Assembly (NCBI GenBank): GCA_025716855.1
Contig: JAIXMQ010000026.1
Span: 186,001 to 250,000, forward strand
DNA: 64,000 nucleotides
Reading direction: 5' to 3'
Source of the DNA: Pilaira anomala
Taxonomy: Eukaryota > Mucoromycota > Mucoromycetes > Mucorales > Mucoraceae
Of this stretch, positions 12,820 through 24,552 are shown piece after piece; position 1 is the stretch's first letter, and the number at the start of each line of letters is the position of its first letter. A model generated the notes under the pieces. That model was not told the DNA's origin. It did not search any database and worked only from the letters and a program-made list of their open reading frames with translations. The translations under genes were made by a program, and so were the position numbers.

Positions 12820-14187
12820 TTATTTTGAAAAAACACTGGAAAGTACATTAAAATCACCTTGATAAAGATGAACTAATACTCTATAAAGAGAAAGTCTATC
12901 CATATAGATATAACCAGTCAAGATATAAGGTACAACAAACAGATGTGAAGTAATAGACATACTCGTGATTGCATACGCTTGACCTAACCAACCTCCTTGA
13001 AAGAACATATCACCAATACAAATCATACCGACTTGAATGACAAAGAATAAAAATTGCCAGCCACAAGCAGGTAATGGGGTTCCAAAATAGACAGAGTTCC
13101 CTGTAGCAGCATATAAAAAGTATTCGTGCATGATACCTGACATCACAAAGACGGCAAGCGCAGGTAACCAACGTGGTGGCTTACAATCAAATATAAATTC
13201 AATTACAAGTCGAATAGGTTTATATCCTAATCGATAAAAGCATTCATTATAAATCGTATGCCATCTTCTTCCCCAAAAGTCTCTTAATGAATGTGCTGAC
13301 CATGGTGAATCAAATAAGGGTGGCATACATAAAATTCCTTCAATATAACTCTTGACTTGTCTAATTCCTCTGACTCGCTTCAAAATTGCCTTGGTCTTTA
13401 CAATATTTTTTGTATCTAATTTGGATTGATCTTTACCTAATTGCCATCTTTCTAAAGTAGGTAAACACTTGTAGAGCATAGCATAAGCTATCTTAATACC
13501 ATCACAGATGACCTCTAATTGAAATTGGATATAAACACAAAATAACATACACATGAGTACACTGATCATGATACTACGGCTGGTTATTTCTTCTTTTTCA
13601 TCATCGTCGTCGGATGGCATGAGTGTATCTGCCTTTATATGTTGACCTAATCCATCTAATAATTTTGCCAAGAACCAAGAGAATACCTTGACTGGACGTT
13701 GTGGATTACATAAGTTAAATATGATATCTACTAAATCAAATATGACTTGATTTTTGATGAGGGTCCATATTAAGTAACCTAAATGGGTATCTATGTACTC
13801 ATCCGGTCGGGGTTGAACCACTGTGGTTGTATTGTTATCTTTTGGGGTTATGATGATGGCAGATTTTCTCCAATTAAATATAGTGTACACAAATGGTCTT
13901 CGGCGTCTTTCTTCCATACTCATCGAGAATACCCAAACACCCATTTTCATAGAAGTTGCCCAGGCCCAGACTGAGGTCGCCATTAAACAGATATAAGAGA
14001 ATTGACCTGCATAGTAAATAGGGATGGTTAATCCTGTAAACCAAAGTAGTCCCAAAATAGATTCTTGAATTATCTCTCTTTTCTTTACTGGTAATGAAAT
14101 TATCATAAATAATATACTGGGTGTAAACACTGTTAAAACATAGGATGGTATACTCATAGGATATTCTGTTCCTGATCCCATTTTCAT
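12820..14187 (-). CDS. Wax-synthase-like membrane-bound O-acyltransferase (MBOAT)
   Basis: Single exon, 455 residues, multi-pass membrane protein. Hydrophobic helices lie at about 12-32, 45-85, 185-215 and 340-450. The conserved block SAHSLRDFWGRRWHTIYNE (about 290-310) and the later SGIMHEYFLYAATG, with the candidate catalytic His (about 360), match the wax synthase domain family. Such enzymes move an acyl group from acyl-CoA to an alcohol or sterol in the ER. The real acceptor cannot be read from sequence: wax ester, sterol ester or polyketide acetylation are all possible. The gene stands alone, with no biosynthetic cluster around it. A low-complexity acidic loop DDDDEKEE sits at about 190. 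Confidence 0.78.
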   Translation of the reverse strand: MKMGSGTEYPMSIPSYVLTVFTPSILFMIISLPVKKREIIQESILGLLWFTGLTIPIYYAGQFSYICLMATSVWAWATSMKMGVWVFSMSMEERRRRPFVYTIFNWRKSAIIITPKDNNTTTVVQPRPDEYIDTHLGYLIWTLIKNQVIFDLVDIIFNLCNPQRPVKVFSWFLAKLLDGLGQHIKADTLMPSDDDDEKEEITSRSIMISVLMCMLFCVYIQFQLEVICDGIKIAYAMLYKCLPTLERWQLGKDQSKLDTKNIVKTKAILKRVRGIRQVKSYIEGILCMPPLFDSPWSAHSLRDFWGRRWHTIYNECFYRLGYKPIRLVIEFIFDCKPPRWLPALAVFVMSGIMHEYFLYAATGNSVYFGTPLPACGWQFLFFVIQVGMICIGDMFFQGGWLGQAYAITSMSITSHLFVVPYILTGYIYMDRLSLYRVLVHLYQGDFNVLSSVFSK

Positions 14188-15062
14188 TAATTCTATAATA
14201 TGTATGTACAGTACTAGAAAGAAAATTATGAGAGAAAAAAAAAGAGAAAAAGAAGGAAAAAAAAAAAAGAAAGAAAAGACTGCTTAAAGAAATAGAGTTC
14301 CGGTTAAAAATTATTTAGTGCAGAAAAACTCCCCTCCTCTCCTCCCTGCTGCTCCCCTTTTTTTCTCCGTTTCTTTTTCAATTTAAACAACAACACATCC
14401 AATGATAAATATTTTTTATAAAAGACGATCTTTTTTTATCTGCATAAAAAATTAACTTTAAATCAGAGGAAGAAAATTCACTCGGCCAAGCTTTATTTAT
14501 TGTGCTAATACTACTCACCCTTTTTCATCGAGGACATGATATATGCATTTAGAAACGGAATCGGTGAACGAGTGGATGCTCTTCTATAAAGAATCGTATT
14601 ATACTTTTATCCATTATTATACGTTTTTCGGTTCATTTCTCTACTACTATAGATGCGTACACAGACGATTAATGATGCTTTGGTTTTTATATCACATAAA
14701 AAGATAAAAATCAGATATATATAAAAAAAAAAGGTTGCCCCAAAATATAATTTTTTTGGGCCTAGTTTTAATCCTGCAAATGTGATCTATTCCAAGATAA
14801 TCTTGTGTGCTGAAGAAATCACATTATATCATGTTTTTTTTTTTTAAAAAAAAAAAAAAAGCAAAAATACTACTGCTGCATACAATTTGGGAGCCATGAA
14901 ATGACGTTTTATTTTTAATTAAGCTCAGGTTTGGTGTAACATAAATGACACTATTTGTTAATGCGAAATTAATTGTCACTGTACATACATACAATACATA
15001 CATACATACATACACACGTTTTATAATATAGGTTTTAATGATATGATACACAAAGTTTAGAA
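14188..15062. other. Intergenic, no gene seen
   Basis: Presumed promoter of the MBOAT gene (a pyrimidine/purine-rich stretch at 14220-14370) and downstream DNA of CIA30. It includes a short (CATA)n run near 14985-15015. No coding sequence or RNA gene is recognisable. Confidence 0.6.
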
Positions 15063-15919
15063 CTAATAAGTTTCTTTGACTTCTTCTTTTGGAGGTATAC
15101 GATCCATATCACCTTCAGTGAACTCAGTATTCATTGCTTTAATCCACTCTAATTCAATTTCAAATGGTCCTTCTTGGCGATCCATTAATGAAATACCAAC
15201 CGTCTTTACTTTTTGTCTAAACATTTCAATTTGATCTTCTTGAATCATACCATTATTCGTTAAAATGAAGTCTTTGAAAGGAATCTAAAATGTTTTTAGA
15301 AAAAAAAAATAAATAAAGTATATATTTAAAGTAACTTTACCATCACAGTCTCCCATTGTCCAGGTGTACGTAAAAACAATCGATGTTGAAATAAATCTGT
15401 TTTAACAACACCATCCGTTTGAATATTAACAAAGTACTTTCTTTTATCTCCTTTCACATGTAAAGCTAAATAACGAAACAAACTTGTATCCCAACAAGGT
15501 GTACCAAACATAGTTTGATCTTTTGGTTTCGTACGCATAGCCGCGTACCCACTTTGTTTGATCTCGCGATTCGCAGGAAGTTCGAGCGAGATCTCTCCAT
15601 GGAATCGTCCTGTACCCTCGGGTGTGATCTCTAAAGCTGCCTGACTGAATCCACCAATATCTTTATCGCACCCTATTGCCCATTGGGAAAGATCCTTTTC
15701 AGTCTTTAAAGCTGCCATTGGCATTTCCTTTTGCCAACCGCGAAGGCCGTCCATATTCAACGCTTTTTAACGAAAAAAAAAAAAAAATGTATATTCTATT
15801 TCAGTCTCTCTTTTTTTTTTAAAAACTACTTCTTCGTCTTTGCTTCTTTGTTTTTTGTCTTTACCCTTTAAACTGGATTCGGCTACTTCTGCTGCTGTTC
15901 TACGAAATAATGAAAACAT
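15063..15919 (-). CDS. CIA30 / NDUFAF1-like complex I assembly factor
   Basis: Exons 15919-15865, 15762-15341 and 15284-15063 give 232 residues. The body fits the CIA30 domain: WAIGCDKDIGGFSQAALE, then FHGEISLELP, then GYAAMRTKP, FRYLALHVKGDKRKYFVNIQ, IPFKDFILTNNG, and finally VKTVGISLMDRQEGPFEIELEWI. CIA30 helps build the membrane arm of mitochondrial complex I. The first exon supplies a short basic N-terminus (MFSLFRRTAAEVAESS) that suits a mitochondrial import signal. The first intron was placed by the GTAAAG donor and a TTAAAAAG acceptor that keep the frame; a start inside exon 2 would lack the presequence. It is somewhat shorter than animal NDUFAF1 (about 327). Confidence 0.86.
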
Positions 15920-15971
15920 GGTTTATAAAAGAGTTTGAAAAGAAAAAAGAAAAAGAATAAATTACGTGTTG

Positions 15972-16005
<34 letters not shown>

Positions 16006-16621
16006 CCTGGTGGTTACATACAATCCCCGCTTGAAAGGTTTAGTTCCTGCGTAAAAAATGATAATGAAGAAAGGTAAAAATTACGGCGATATATATTTTT
16101 TTATAATAAGAATTCTAGGTCTAGATGAGTAGAAACGAACAGAAAAAGATGTACAGTCTAAACTGATAGTTTTATCTTTTTTCAATAAAAAAAAAGGTCC
16201 TTGTGATATCTTATATCTCGATTTTTTTTTTCTGGCTATTGTAAAGATCTTTTAGTTAAAAAGCATATATTTCCTAATTCTGTAAAAAGAAGAAAAAACT
16301 TCCAAGAACCTGGTCACCGGTTGCTTCGTATAATTATTACCTCATTTTCTTGTCAGATTATAATTCCTGCTAAAATCATCGAGCTACTCTTCTTCTAGTT
16401 CGGTACCTGATTGTATTATGTACATATACACACAATAATTAAATTAAAAAAAAAAAGTGAAGCTAAAAAGGTTTTAGTTACCTAGTTTTATTGATGTATC
16501 GAGAGGATTGAAAAAAAGGGATTTTTTTTTTATTTATTTACTACATGGTTATTTACAAGTTTTTTTGAAAGATATGAGTGCGATGTAGTAATTTAAGTTA
16601 ATTCAAAAAAATAAAGGGTAT
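15920..16621. other. Intergenic, no gene seen
   Basis: Upstream DNA of CIA30 and downstream DNA of the small secreted-protein gene. It contains a 32-nt T run at about 15970-16001 and AT-rich sequence. Nothing else is supportable. Confidence 0.6.
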
Positions 16622-16840
16622 TTATCCGCAATGGCCATAATCTCCGTCTTGCACAATACAAGACTCACCATCTGGACAATCATGTAAGCCTACTATACAA
16701 GCTCTTCCTTCTGCCACTAAATTGAAATGAGTACTATGCTCTTTTTCTCTTATGATATAGATAATCTTACCAATAACTGCAGTTTGAATACAAGTGAACA
16801 GATAAATACACATTACCAGTAAAATAGTTTTGTAATACAT
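16622..16840 (-). CDS. Small secreted cysteine-containing protein
   Basis: Not a recognised family. The N-terminus MYYKTILLVMCIYLFTCIQT is a convincing signal peptide. A 54-nt GTAAGA..TTTAG intron (16770-16717) is likely. Splicing gives exons 16840-16771 and 16716-16622 and 54 residues, whose mature part carries four Cys (ACIVGLHDCPDGESCIVQDGDYGHC). The intron is a multiple of three with no stop, so the unspliced mRNA also encodes a 72-residue protein with 18 extra residues. The Cys pattern, two pairs at the very C-terminus, suggests a disulphide-stapled peptide. Expression is unproven, but the signal peptide plus Cys spacing argue for a real gene. Confidence 0.6.
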   Translation of the reverse strand: MYYKTILLVMCIYLFTCIQTAVIGKIIYIIREKEHSTHFNLVAEGRACIVGLHDCPDGESCIVQDGDYGHCG

Positions 16841-17676
16841 TGTATATATTTTTATAATGTATGAAAGAAGAAAAAGTCAAATTCTTATTAACTCGGTTGT
16901 ATTTATATATAATTCTAACAAACTAAACGAATCTACTAAGAGTTTTACCTTTGACCAAATTATGCCGGTCATAAAAAAAAAAAAAAGCTTGAATGATTAG
17001 GATTATTATTTCAACTGTGTATTGAATCCAGATGACGATACATTTTCTCACACGCACATGCTTGATAGTGTAATTTAATATTTTAAACAATTGATCTGCA
17101 TTCCTAACTCTAAAAAAATAAAAGTAACTGTGCATAAATAGCTACTCACAAAAAATACGGTATTATTAACTATAAATATTATAACGTGTGTGTGTAAATA
17201 GAATGTGAGAAGTATTTACATAATCTGTCATTTCTTCTTTCTTACTCCTATAATTAAATATATACCTCCTATACTTTGTCATTGTTCTTAAACATTTAAA
17301 ATACTTTTTTAACCTGTACACATACAATCTTTTATCAGAAGATTCTCAATAATTGACTGACGACAGTAAAGTTACTTTTAATAGGTTTTTTTACAACATG
17401 ATGGCAACTGATAAAAAAGAAAAAAAAATCAACTAGAGAGTATGTACAGCTTGATCGATTATTTTCTCAAGAAAAGAATAAGAGACAGTTCTCTCTCTCT
17501 CTCTCTTTGACACAAGTCAAATTGATAACAAAAAAGTCCTCAAAATCGAAAAATCATTTAATATGTGTACACACCTATTGTTCTTAAAGCTGTCATTTTG
17601 CGTCACGTAAAAATAAAAAAAAAGAATTTTAATTGAGCGCGTTTTTCCCTTTTTTTTTTTTTTTTTCCTTAACGCA
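16841..17676. other. Intergenic, no gene seen
   Basis: Divergent spacer between the small secreted-protein gene (minus) and Aurora kinase (plus). It is AT-rich with a (CT)n run near 17495-17507 and a T-rich tract right before the kinase start. No convincing coding frame. Confidence 0.6.
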
Positions 17677-19192
17677 ATGTCAAGAGAAATATTTAAATCG
17701 CCAGTTCGAAAGAACACTAAACAACCTATGAGCACACCACTTTCAGAATATGTAGACTATACACCTCGAAGGGACATGACATGGGAAGATCTAGATCATC
17801 ATCCAAACAGTATTAGTTATGCTAAAGAACGAAGAACACAGTACTATCAACAAATGGCGTTAGAGGAAGAAGACGAATTTATTGGCAATTACATGGATTC
17901 ACCTGCTGTTCGTAAATTATTCGGGATCGTGTCTTCTCCTACAAACTACTTTGATACAAAAATGCAACAAGCGCTTGACCAAGACACTTTATCCAGGTTT
18001 GTAATTTTTTTTTTTGAAAAGAAAAAAAAAAAATAGTATTCAAATTTTCTATTTTTCTTTTTTAGAAAGACTAAATGGGATATCAAGGATTTTATAGTGG
18101 AAGAATGTTTAGGGTCAGGTAAATTTGGTGTAGTATGGAGAGCAATTGAACGTCGTACGAATCGAGCTGTTGCGCTCAAAATATTAAGAAAGGAAGAAAT
18201 TGAAGCTGCAAATGTTGTACTTTTTTTAAAGCGAGAAATTGAAATTCAAGTACATTTAGAGTAATAAGTCACTCTCCAAATATACTTTTTTTTTTTTTTT
18301 TTTTTTTTGGTGAACTAACATTTTTGTTCAAATAGTCATCCAAACATTGTTAGATTGTATGGTTACTTTCATAATGAAGAGAATATATATCTTGTGATGG
18401 AGTACGTAGGTCGAAAAGATCTGTATTCTTTATTGAGAAAAAAGGCTCGATTTACAGAACCTGAAACTGTTAATGTAAGTTGTGCACAGTTCTACTTATA
18501 TATTTACTAAAGATCGTATTTAGTATATATTACAATTGACAAATGCCTTAAAATACTTGCATAGGTTAGGTGTACTTCATCGAGATATTAAATTAGAAAA
18601 TAGTAAGTGAAAAGAGAAATAATTCACAACACAAATAAATTAAAAGAAACCATATATTAGTCTTGATAGGTCCAAATAATACATTGAAGATAGCCGATTT
18701 CGGGTGGTCAGTATACGATCCAAAGCCAAGGTAAAAAAAAAAAAAAAAAAAAAAAATCACATTTAATTCAAATCTAATCTATTTAATCAATCTGATTAGA
18801 CGAAACACATTCTGTGGAACATTAGATTATTTACCACCAGAAATGATAAAAAATACACCTCATACACATTCAGTTGATATTTGGGCACTTGGCGTTTTAG
18901 CGTTTGAAATGTTAGCTGGTTATCCACCTTTCAGTACCAAAGATCAAGCGGATAATCCACAAGAAACTTATGATCGTATTATGAATGTAGATCTTATATT
19001 TGATCCTGATATGAGTTCAGGTGCTCGATCTTTTATTTCAAAGGTTTGTGAAAAAAAAAAAAAAAAAAAAAAACGCGCGCGCAAATTAAAATAATATTAA
19101 CAATATATAAATAGTTACTTGTACTAGATCCATCGAAACGTATGAATGTGAATGATATTGAATCTGACCCATGGATTGTATTAAATAAGTAA
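17677..19192 (+). CDS. IPL1: Aurora (Ipl1-type) mitotic serine/threonine kinase
   Basis: Seven exons (17677-17996, 18066-18260, 18336-18474, 18524-18602, 18661-18730, 18800-19043, 19115-19192) give 374 residues; all junctions keep frame. The kinase domain starts at about 112: glycine loop GSGKFGVV (122), catalytic Lys in [14 protein letters not shown] (about 237), and the Aurora hallmark [20 protein letters not shown] with activation-loop Thr, followed by LDYLPPEM. Aurora kinases correct kinetochore attachments as part of the chromosomal passenger complex. The ~106-residue N-terminal arm is unlike the animal ones and includes an acidic [21 protein letters not shown] stretch. Several introns are almost pure oligo-A or oligo-T. 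The gene symbol is by family. Confidence 0.93.
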
Positions 19193-19319
19193 ATTTTTTA
19201 TTAAATAAAAAAAGTAAAAGAGAGAGAGCGAGAGTGTGTGAAACAGAGAGGGTAGGGTAAACAATAAAAAAAAATGTATGTGTGAGATGTTATTAAGAAA
19301 GGAATTTTTTTTTCTTCTT

Positions 19320-19322
<3 letters not shown>

Positions 19323-19352
<30 letters not shown>
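19323..19352. repeat. (AG)n microsatellite
   Basis: Fifteen AG units lie in the short spacer between the convergent Aurora kinase and GDP-mannose pyrophosphorylase genes, within the expected 3' untranslated sequences. Confidence 0.9.
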
Positions 19353-19354
<2 letters not shown>

Positions 19355-19365
19355 AGTTATATTAT

Positions 19366-20414
19366 TTACATGATAATTTGAGGCTCAGTAATATTCACTG
19401 AAATAGTTTTATGAGGAAGGATGGAACCACCATTCACATAGATTTCATCCTTGATGGTCACATCATCACCCAAGACAGAACAACCTTCTAATCTTGACCA
19501 ACGACCAATAGATGAATGCCAGCCGATAATACTTGATTGAACCCAAGCGAAATCTTTTACCTTTGCACCTTCCATGACCACACAACGTTGAAGACGAACA
19601 CCATCGCCAATGACCACGTTAGGACCAATCACGACATTAGGACCAATACGACAATCTTTACCAATCTTTGCAGAAGGATGGACCATGACATTACCCATAT
19701 GGACATAATCCAGTGTAGGGTTTGCAAGTTCTTGAGGCTTATTCTTTGATAAATGACTGAGATAAAGACAGGTACCAGTTAAGAAATCTTTAGGTTGTCC
19801 AACATCCATCCAAAAGCCATCTAAATCAAATGTATGAAGTTGACCATCTCTAGCAATATCAGGGAAAATTTCTTTTTCAATGGATGTGGGCTTTAACTCG
19901 ATACGGTCTAATACGGAAGGGTTGAACAAGTAAATACCAGCATTAATTTTGTTACTAATGAATTGTTGAGGCTTCTCAACAAATCGTTCAATTTTAGATG
20001 ATTCGTTGTGGTTGACAACGACACCATATTTAGATGGATCATCTACTTTGGTTACCTAAAGTTTTTTTAAGAAAAAAAAAAAAAGACGCGTTCAATGATA
20101 CCATAATTTAACACACACACACACACACACAATAAACTTACAATGATTGTACCCTCGTTACCATGAGAAGCATGGAAATCTCTCACTTGTTCAAAAGGAT
20201 AATCACAGATCACATCACTGTTTAATACAAAAAATGGTGTATCATCCTTTCCAAGAATTTCTCTCGCTAAAGCTAATGGACCTGCAGTACCAAGAGGTTC
20301 AGTTTCAACTGAGAATGTAATAGTGACTCCATACTCTTGTTCATACTCTTTTAAAGCTGCTACCATAATTTCTGGTCGATAATTAACAGCCAAGACAATA
20401 TCTGTAACACCAGC

Positions 20415-20447
<33 letters not shown>

Positions 20448-20689
20448 AGAATTTCCATTTTGAGAAAAGAATAACGTTGTAATATATAATGTTCATACCT
20501 TGGAAAGACTTTCGATTTGATGAAGAATCATAGGTCTGTTGGCGAACTCAACAAGAGGTTTGGGAAGTGTGAGTGTAAGAGGTCTAAGACGAGTACCGAA
20601 ACCTAAATAGATGTATATTAATACAAACGATCTTTCTTTTATGTGTATATATATATATTCTTACCACCAACGAGAATAAGAGCCTTCAT
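19366..20689 (-). CDS. PSA1: Mannose-1-phosphate guanylyltransferase (GDP-mannose pyrophosphorylase)
   Basis: Exons 20689-20665, 20602-20499, 20414-20142 and 20055-19366 give 363 residues, matching yeast Psa1 (361). It makes GDP-mannose from GTP and mannose-1-phosphate for glycosylation and cell-wall mannan. Seen: nucleotide-binding start [20 protein letters not shown] with the KP of [37 protein letters not shown]; and [14 protein letters not shown]. The C-terminal left-handed beta-helix follows with repeats such as [17 protein letters not shown] and ends EPQIIM, as in the family. The first exon is only 25 nt, with the intron inside the GGFGTR motif. Introns hold poly-A and a GT/CA repeat. 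Very secure call. Confidence 0.96.
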
Positions 20690-20913
20690 TTTTTTTTTTA
20701 TTGAGATAAGTATAAAAAGAGATGAGGAAGAGAAAGAAGAAGAAGAGAAAAAAGAAAAAAGAATTCTTTTTAGCCCTTTATTAACACACTAATTTGAATT
20801 CAGTTTGTACAAGAGCAAAGAGAGATATAAATATATCTAGCCAATCATACACTGTCACCACATCATGTCTTTTTATTTATTTTTTATTTTTTTTTAAAAA
20901 CACATATTTCAAC

Positions 20914-22180
20914 ATGAACAATAACGAACAATTAACTCGAGCTTTAACCATTGTTCAAAATAAATTAAACGCTTGTCATGCTCAAAAGACACACGTTTTG
21001 AATAAAGTAAATGAAAGCTTTTTTTTTTTTTTTTTTTTTTATTTCTTTCTTTATTTACCCGCCTCAATCCCAGATGTCGACTAAAAGAACGTTACTGCAC
21101 GAGTCTCGACAAACGTTACAGCATCAATATGCTTTGTCTTTCAGTCAAAAAGAACAAAAGAGATCAAGACATAATAAAAAGCCACTTGAAAATCATTTGA
21201 TTTCTATTATTGGAGAAACAAATGAAACTACCCTAGTTGAACCCAATATACATCAATTTAATTTAATCAATTGTCAGGGCTGGTATCGTGGAAGAAGGAT
21301 TTGGATACAAGCAGAAATTATATGTACAACAGAGTAAAAAAAAAAAAAAAAATTATGTGTATTTTTTTTTATTATGTATATTTTAACAAAAAAAAAAATT
21401 AAGGTTGGACTGCATCGTAGATCAGGTACATCTTCAGTGCTTACCTAGTCTTTATAGACCAGATACTGTCTATTTAAACACGCATTCAAATGTACAAAAG
21501 GATCAAGTGATTCCATTGTTTTATATATTTGATTTATTACCTGATATTTCATTTCATCAATTACAAAGTGAATTAAAAATGTATGGTGTCTATAATCAAT
21601 ATTCAAGTACCAGGACTTGCGAAATAGATTGGAAATTAGCGGATGACGATATCAGCTGGACTAGTAAATTTATTATTTAGTTACTTCTATTTTTATATAT
21701 AATATTCTAACTTGTTCTTTTTTTAGAACAATTGTCGATCTTAAATCATCATGTCATACAGGCATATTTTCCACTTCATTTACGTATTATGACAGATAAT
21801 AAAGATCCAATGGATATGATCGTAAAATCACATTTTTGATAATAATGCCGAAAACGAATATAAAAACTAAAAATATACATTTTTTTTTTTAGGATATACC
21901 TTGTATTAAGCGGGATAGGCTTATTATAGCAAATGATCAAAGTTTCGTTATGATCTTATCAACGCATCATCAACAGGAAGAACAAGAAAATTATATTGAT
22001 CTCTATGGGCTTGATGCCACCAAGTTATCACATATTGGTTTGTATTTTGATAAAATCAACTTGAGAATCAATAATACAACAGAATTGATTAAATGCTTAG
22101 GAGAGGAATATGTGACACTAGAACACAACAAATTAAACAAGACACGTGTGAATATAGCATCACTACTTTCTTTATTATAA
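20914..22180 (+). CDS. Unknown protein, 331 residues, five exons
   Basis: I do not recognise this family. Exons 20914-21006, 21074-21333, 21404-21663, 21727-21821 and 21893-22180 keep one frame with canonical GT..AG borders, which supports a real gene. The N-terminal ~90 residues are polar and helical-looking (LTRALTIVQNKLNACHAQK, then basic KEQKRSRHNKK). The rest mixes beta-like segments (GWYRGRRIWIQAEIIC, then PLFYIFDLLPDISFHQLQSEL). No signal peptide or membrane span. Its stop codon overlaps the TRP4 3' end by 6 nt, tail to tail. Introns are oligo-A/T-rich. A nuclear or DNA-repair accessory role could be imagined but nothing in the sequence proves it. Confidence 0.65.
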
Positions 22181-23416
22181 AGTTTCTAATCTAAATGATT
22201 CCAATACACGTTTTGCTTTACCAGACCTAATTGAATCCCGAGCTTTCATCACACCGTCTTTGAAATCAGTTGCGATACCAGACACAACTAATAAAGCAGA
22301 TGCATTTAATAATACAAAATCTAAAATCGCATCATCTTGTTCTAATTCATTATTCAACAGTTTCTTTAAGATCAAAACGTTTTCATGACAATCTCCTCCT
22401 TTCACTTCGGATAAAGGATGTGTCTTTAATCCAAAATCACGAGTAGGATGTAAAGTTCCTTTTGTAATTTCTTTCTCGCCATGAATTCTCCAATACTATT
22501 ATAAATTTAATAAAAAACTAAATTAAATATGTGTGTGACATAACTTTTTTTTTTTTTTTTTTAATTACATCTGTTTCTCCCGCTGGACTAATCTAATAAA
22601 AGAAATAAAAATTAGGAACTAAAAAACCAGGGCCTCTTTTTTTTTTTTTATTATTACCTCATCCAATTTTTCGGACCCACAAACGACAAGAGCTTCTTGT
22701 ACACCAGTTAATCTCAAAGCATTGGCCATCAATTCACCTACTTCAGGAGAATGTACACCTACAACGACTCGAGTAGGTTTTGCAGGATTACTCATAGGAC
22801 CCAATAAGTTAAATACGGTAGGTACAGCAATTTCTTTACGTAAACTAGCCACATGTTTCATTGAAGGATGATAGGTTTGTGCAAATAAAAAGCAATAGTT
22901 TGTACGATCTAAAATACCTGCTACTTGGTTAGGTTCTACTTTAGCAATTTGACATCCATGCGCTTCCATCAAGTCAGCTGACCCTGATTTTGATGATGCT
23001 GCACGGTTACCATGCTACTTTAAAAAATTAAAATCTTTGCTCTTCTCTTTTTATACATATATTTTTGTTACCTTGGCTACTTTAGCTCCTGCTCCTGCTG
23101 CAATGATAGATGCAGTTGTAGATACATTATAAGTATCATGTCCATCACCTCCAGTACCTACCATATCTACTACATTTCCTTGTAAATGTTCATAACCTTC
23201 ATAAGAAACTGTAAGTGCATGACTACGCATAGCTGTAGCACATGCTGCAACGATCTTGGCATCCTTGTCTTTGCCTTGTAACTTTAACGCCATTAAAAAA
23301 GCTGCGATTTGACTCGGAGTTGCTTCTCCTTTCATAATTTCATGAATCGCTCTTTCTGCGTCCAAGTCTGTAAATTCAGTGGGTTCATGAACAAGTGTTT
23401 TGATGAGTGTCTTCAT
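22175..23416 (-). CDS. TRP4: Anthranilate phosphoribosyltransferase
   Basis: Exons 23416-23072, 23014-22658, 22592-22569 and 22495-22175 give 348 residues (yeast Trp4 380). It joins anthranilate with PRPP, the second step of tryptophan synthesis. Seen: the PRPP loop VGTGGDGHDTYNVST (87-100), AAGAGAKVAKHGNRAASSKSGSAD, the anthranilate-site RKEIAVPTVFNLLGPMSNP, and VVCGSEKLDEISPAGETD. The third exon is just 24 nt (encoding ISPAGETD) and is needed to keep frame and restore the family motif. The stop codon overlaps that of the unknown gene on the other strand, so the two coding sequences share 22175-22180. Confidence 0.95.
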
Positions 23417-24106
23417 TTCTTAAAAAAAAAAAAAATAAAAAAAAATGAAAAAGAAAAAGAGAAAAAATGACGGGTGTAACAAAAAAATTTAATGGTTCAT
23501 TGGATAATGATATAAACATCGTGAGTCATTGTCGCTTGCTTCGCACTTTTAAATATGACATGTAATACAAAAAAGAGCTTCTTCGTCAATGTAACATTTG
23601 TTGATGTTCCTGCATCCTTCTTTTTACAACTCTTTCATAAAAAAAAAAAAGTGTCATGGAAACAGTCACTTAATGCCTCTTCTTTCAATACACGGAGGAA
23701 ATATATAAGATACATTGTTAATTATTTTAGCTTTTTATTGTTGAATAGTACAATTTGAAAAAAAAAGAAATGTTTTTTTTTTAACTCGGATAATTGCATA
23801 CGTTTAAAGTAGGACATTCTTCTTTTTTCTTGTATAATTGTTCCTGACAATTGTTGAAACAAATCCAATTCTATAAAGGTAGTTGTGTCATTAAACATCC
23901 GTTTGTACTCAGATTTGATAAAAATGAAGAGAAAAGGATAAGGAGAATATATAATACGCGCTTGTCTGTATCGCTAGTAACATATATAATAAGATATATT
24001 TCTAAACTTGAATAGATTGACACAGAAAAATGTCGTTTATTGGGAAAGTAAAATGATGAGATAGGGTTACACAATAATGCATCAAAAATAAACGGGGATT
24101 TTATTT
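23417..24106. other. Intergenic, no gene seen
   Basis: Upstream DNA of TRP4 and downstream of VTC1. It has oligo-A runs near the TRP4 start and AT-rich sequence after. Short open frames in both directions show no family features. Confidence 0.6.
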
Positions 24107-24552
24107 TTATTGTTCAGGTGGAGGAGGGTTTACCATACGTACTAAATAAAGAATATATACAAGTTAGATACAAGTTTAATCGCTGCTGAATTCAATCACT
24201 TACAATAGAAATTAAAAGCTACGGCAATAATTAAAAAGATGCATAACAAAGTAGGTCCAACACGATCATCATAGGGAGCAGCTTCTCTTTTCCTGATCTT
24301 ATTTGCTCTCCAATGAAAAGTATATAAAGCATAGAGCATAACAAACATGGATGTCACAATAAATAACATGGCTGATAGACGACTGATACGATCACCAAAA
24401 TTTAATAAACCCATGGCTAATCCACCCAATACAACTGTAAAATTAAGCCAGGATAAAAATGTACGTTCATTTGCAAAGTATACTTTTGGTTCCACTCTTA
24501 CCGGTAATGCAATTCGTTTACCGGTGGGTTCTAAAAGTGGTTGTGATGACAT
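24107..24552 (-). CDS. VTC1: VTC1-like vacuolar transporter chaperone subunit
   Basis: Exons 24552-24204 and 24141-24107 give 127 residues, the size of yeast Vtc1 (129). Seen: the conserved [22 protein letters not shown] before helix 1, then three membrane helices (about 36-56, 63-84 and 98-118). Vtc1 is the small membrane subunit of the VTC complex, which makes inorganic polyphosphate and passes it into the vacuole. The second exon adds only the tail [10 protein letters not shown], joined so that NFY|L keeps frame. No partner VTC gene lies in the window. Confidence 0.92.
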
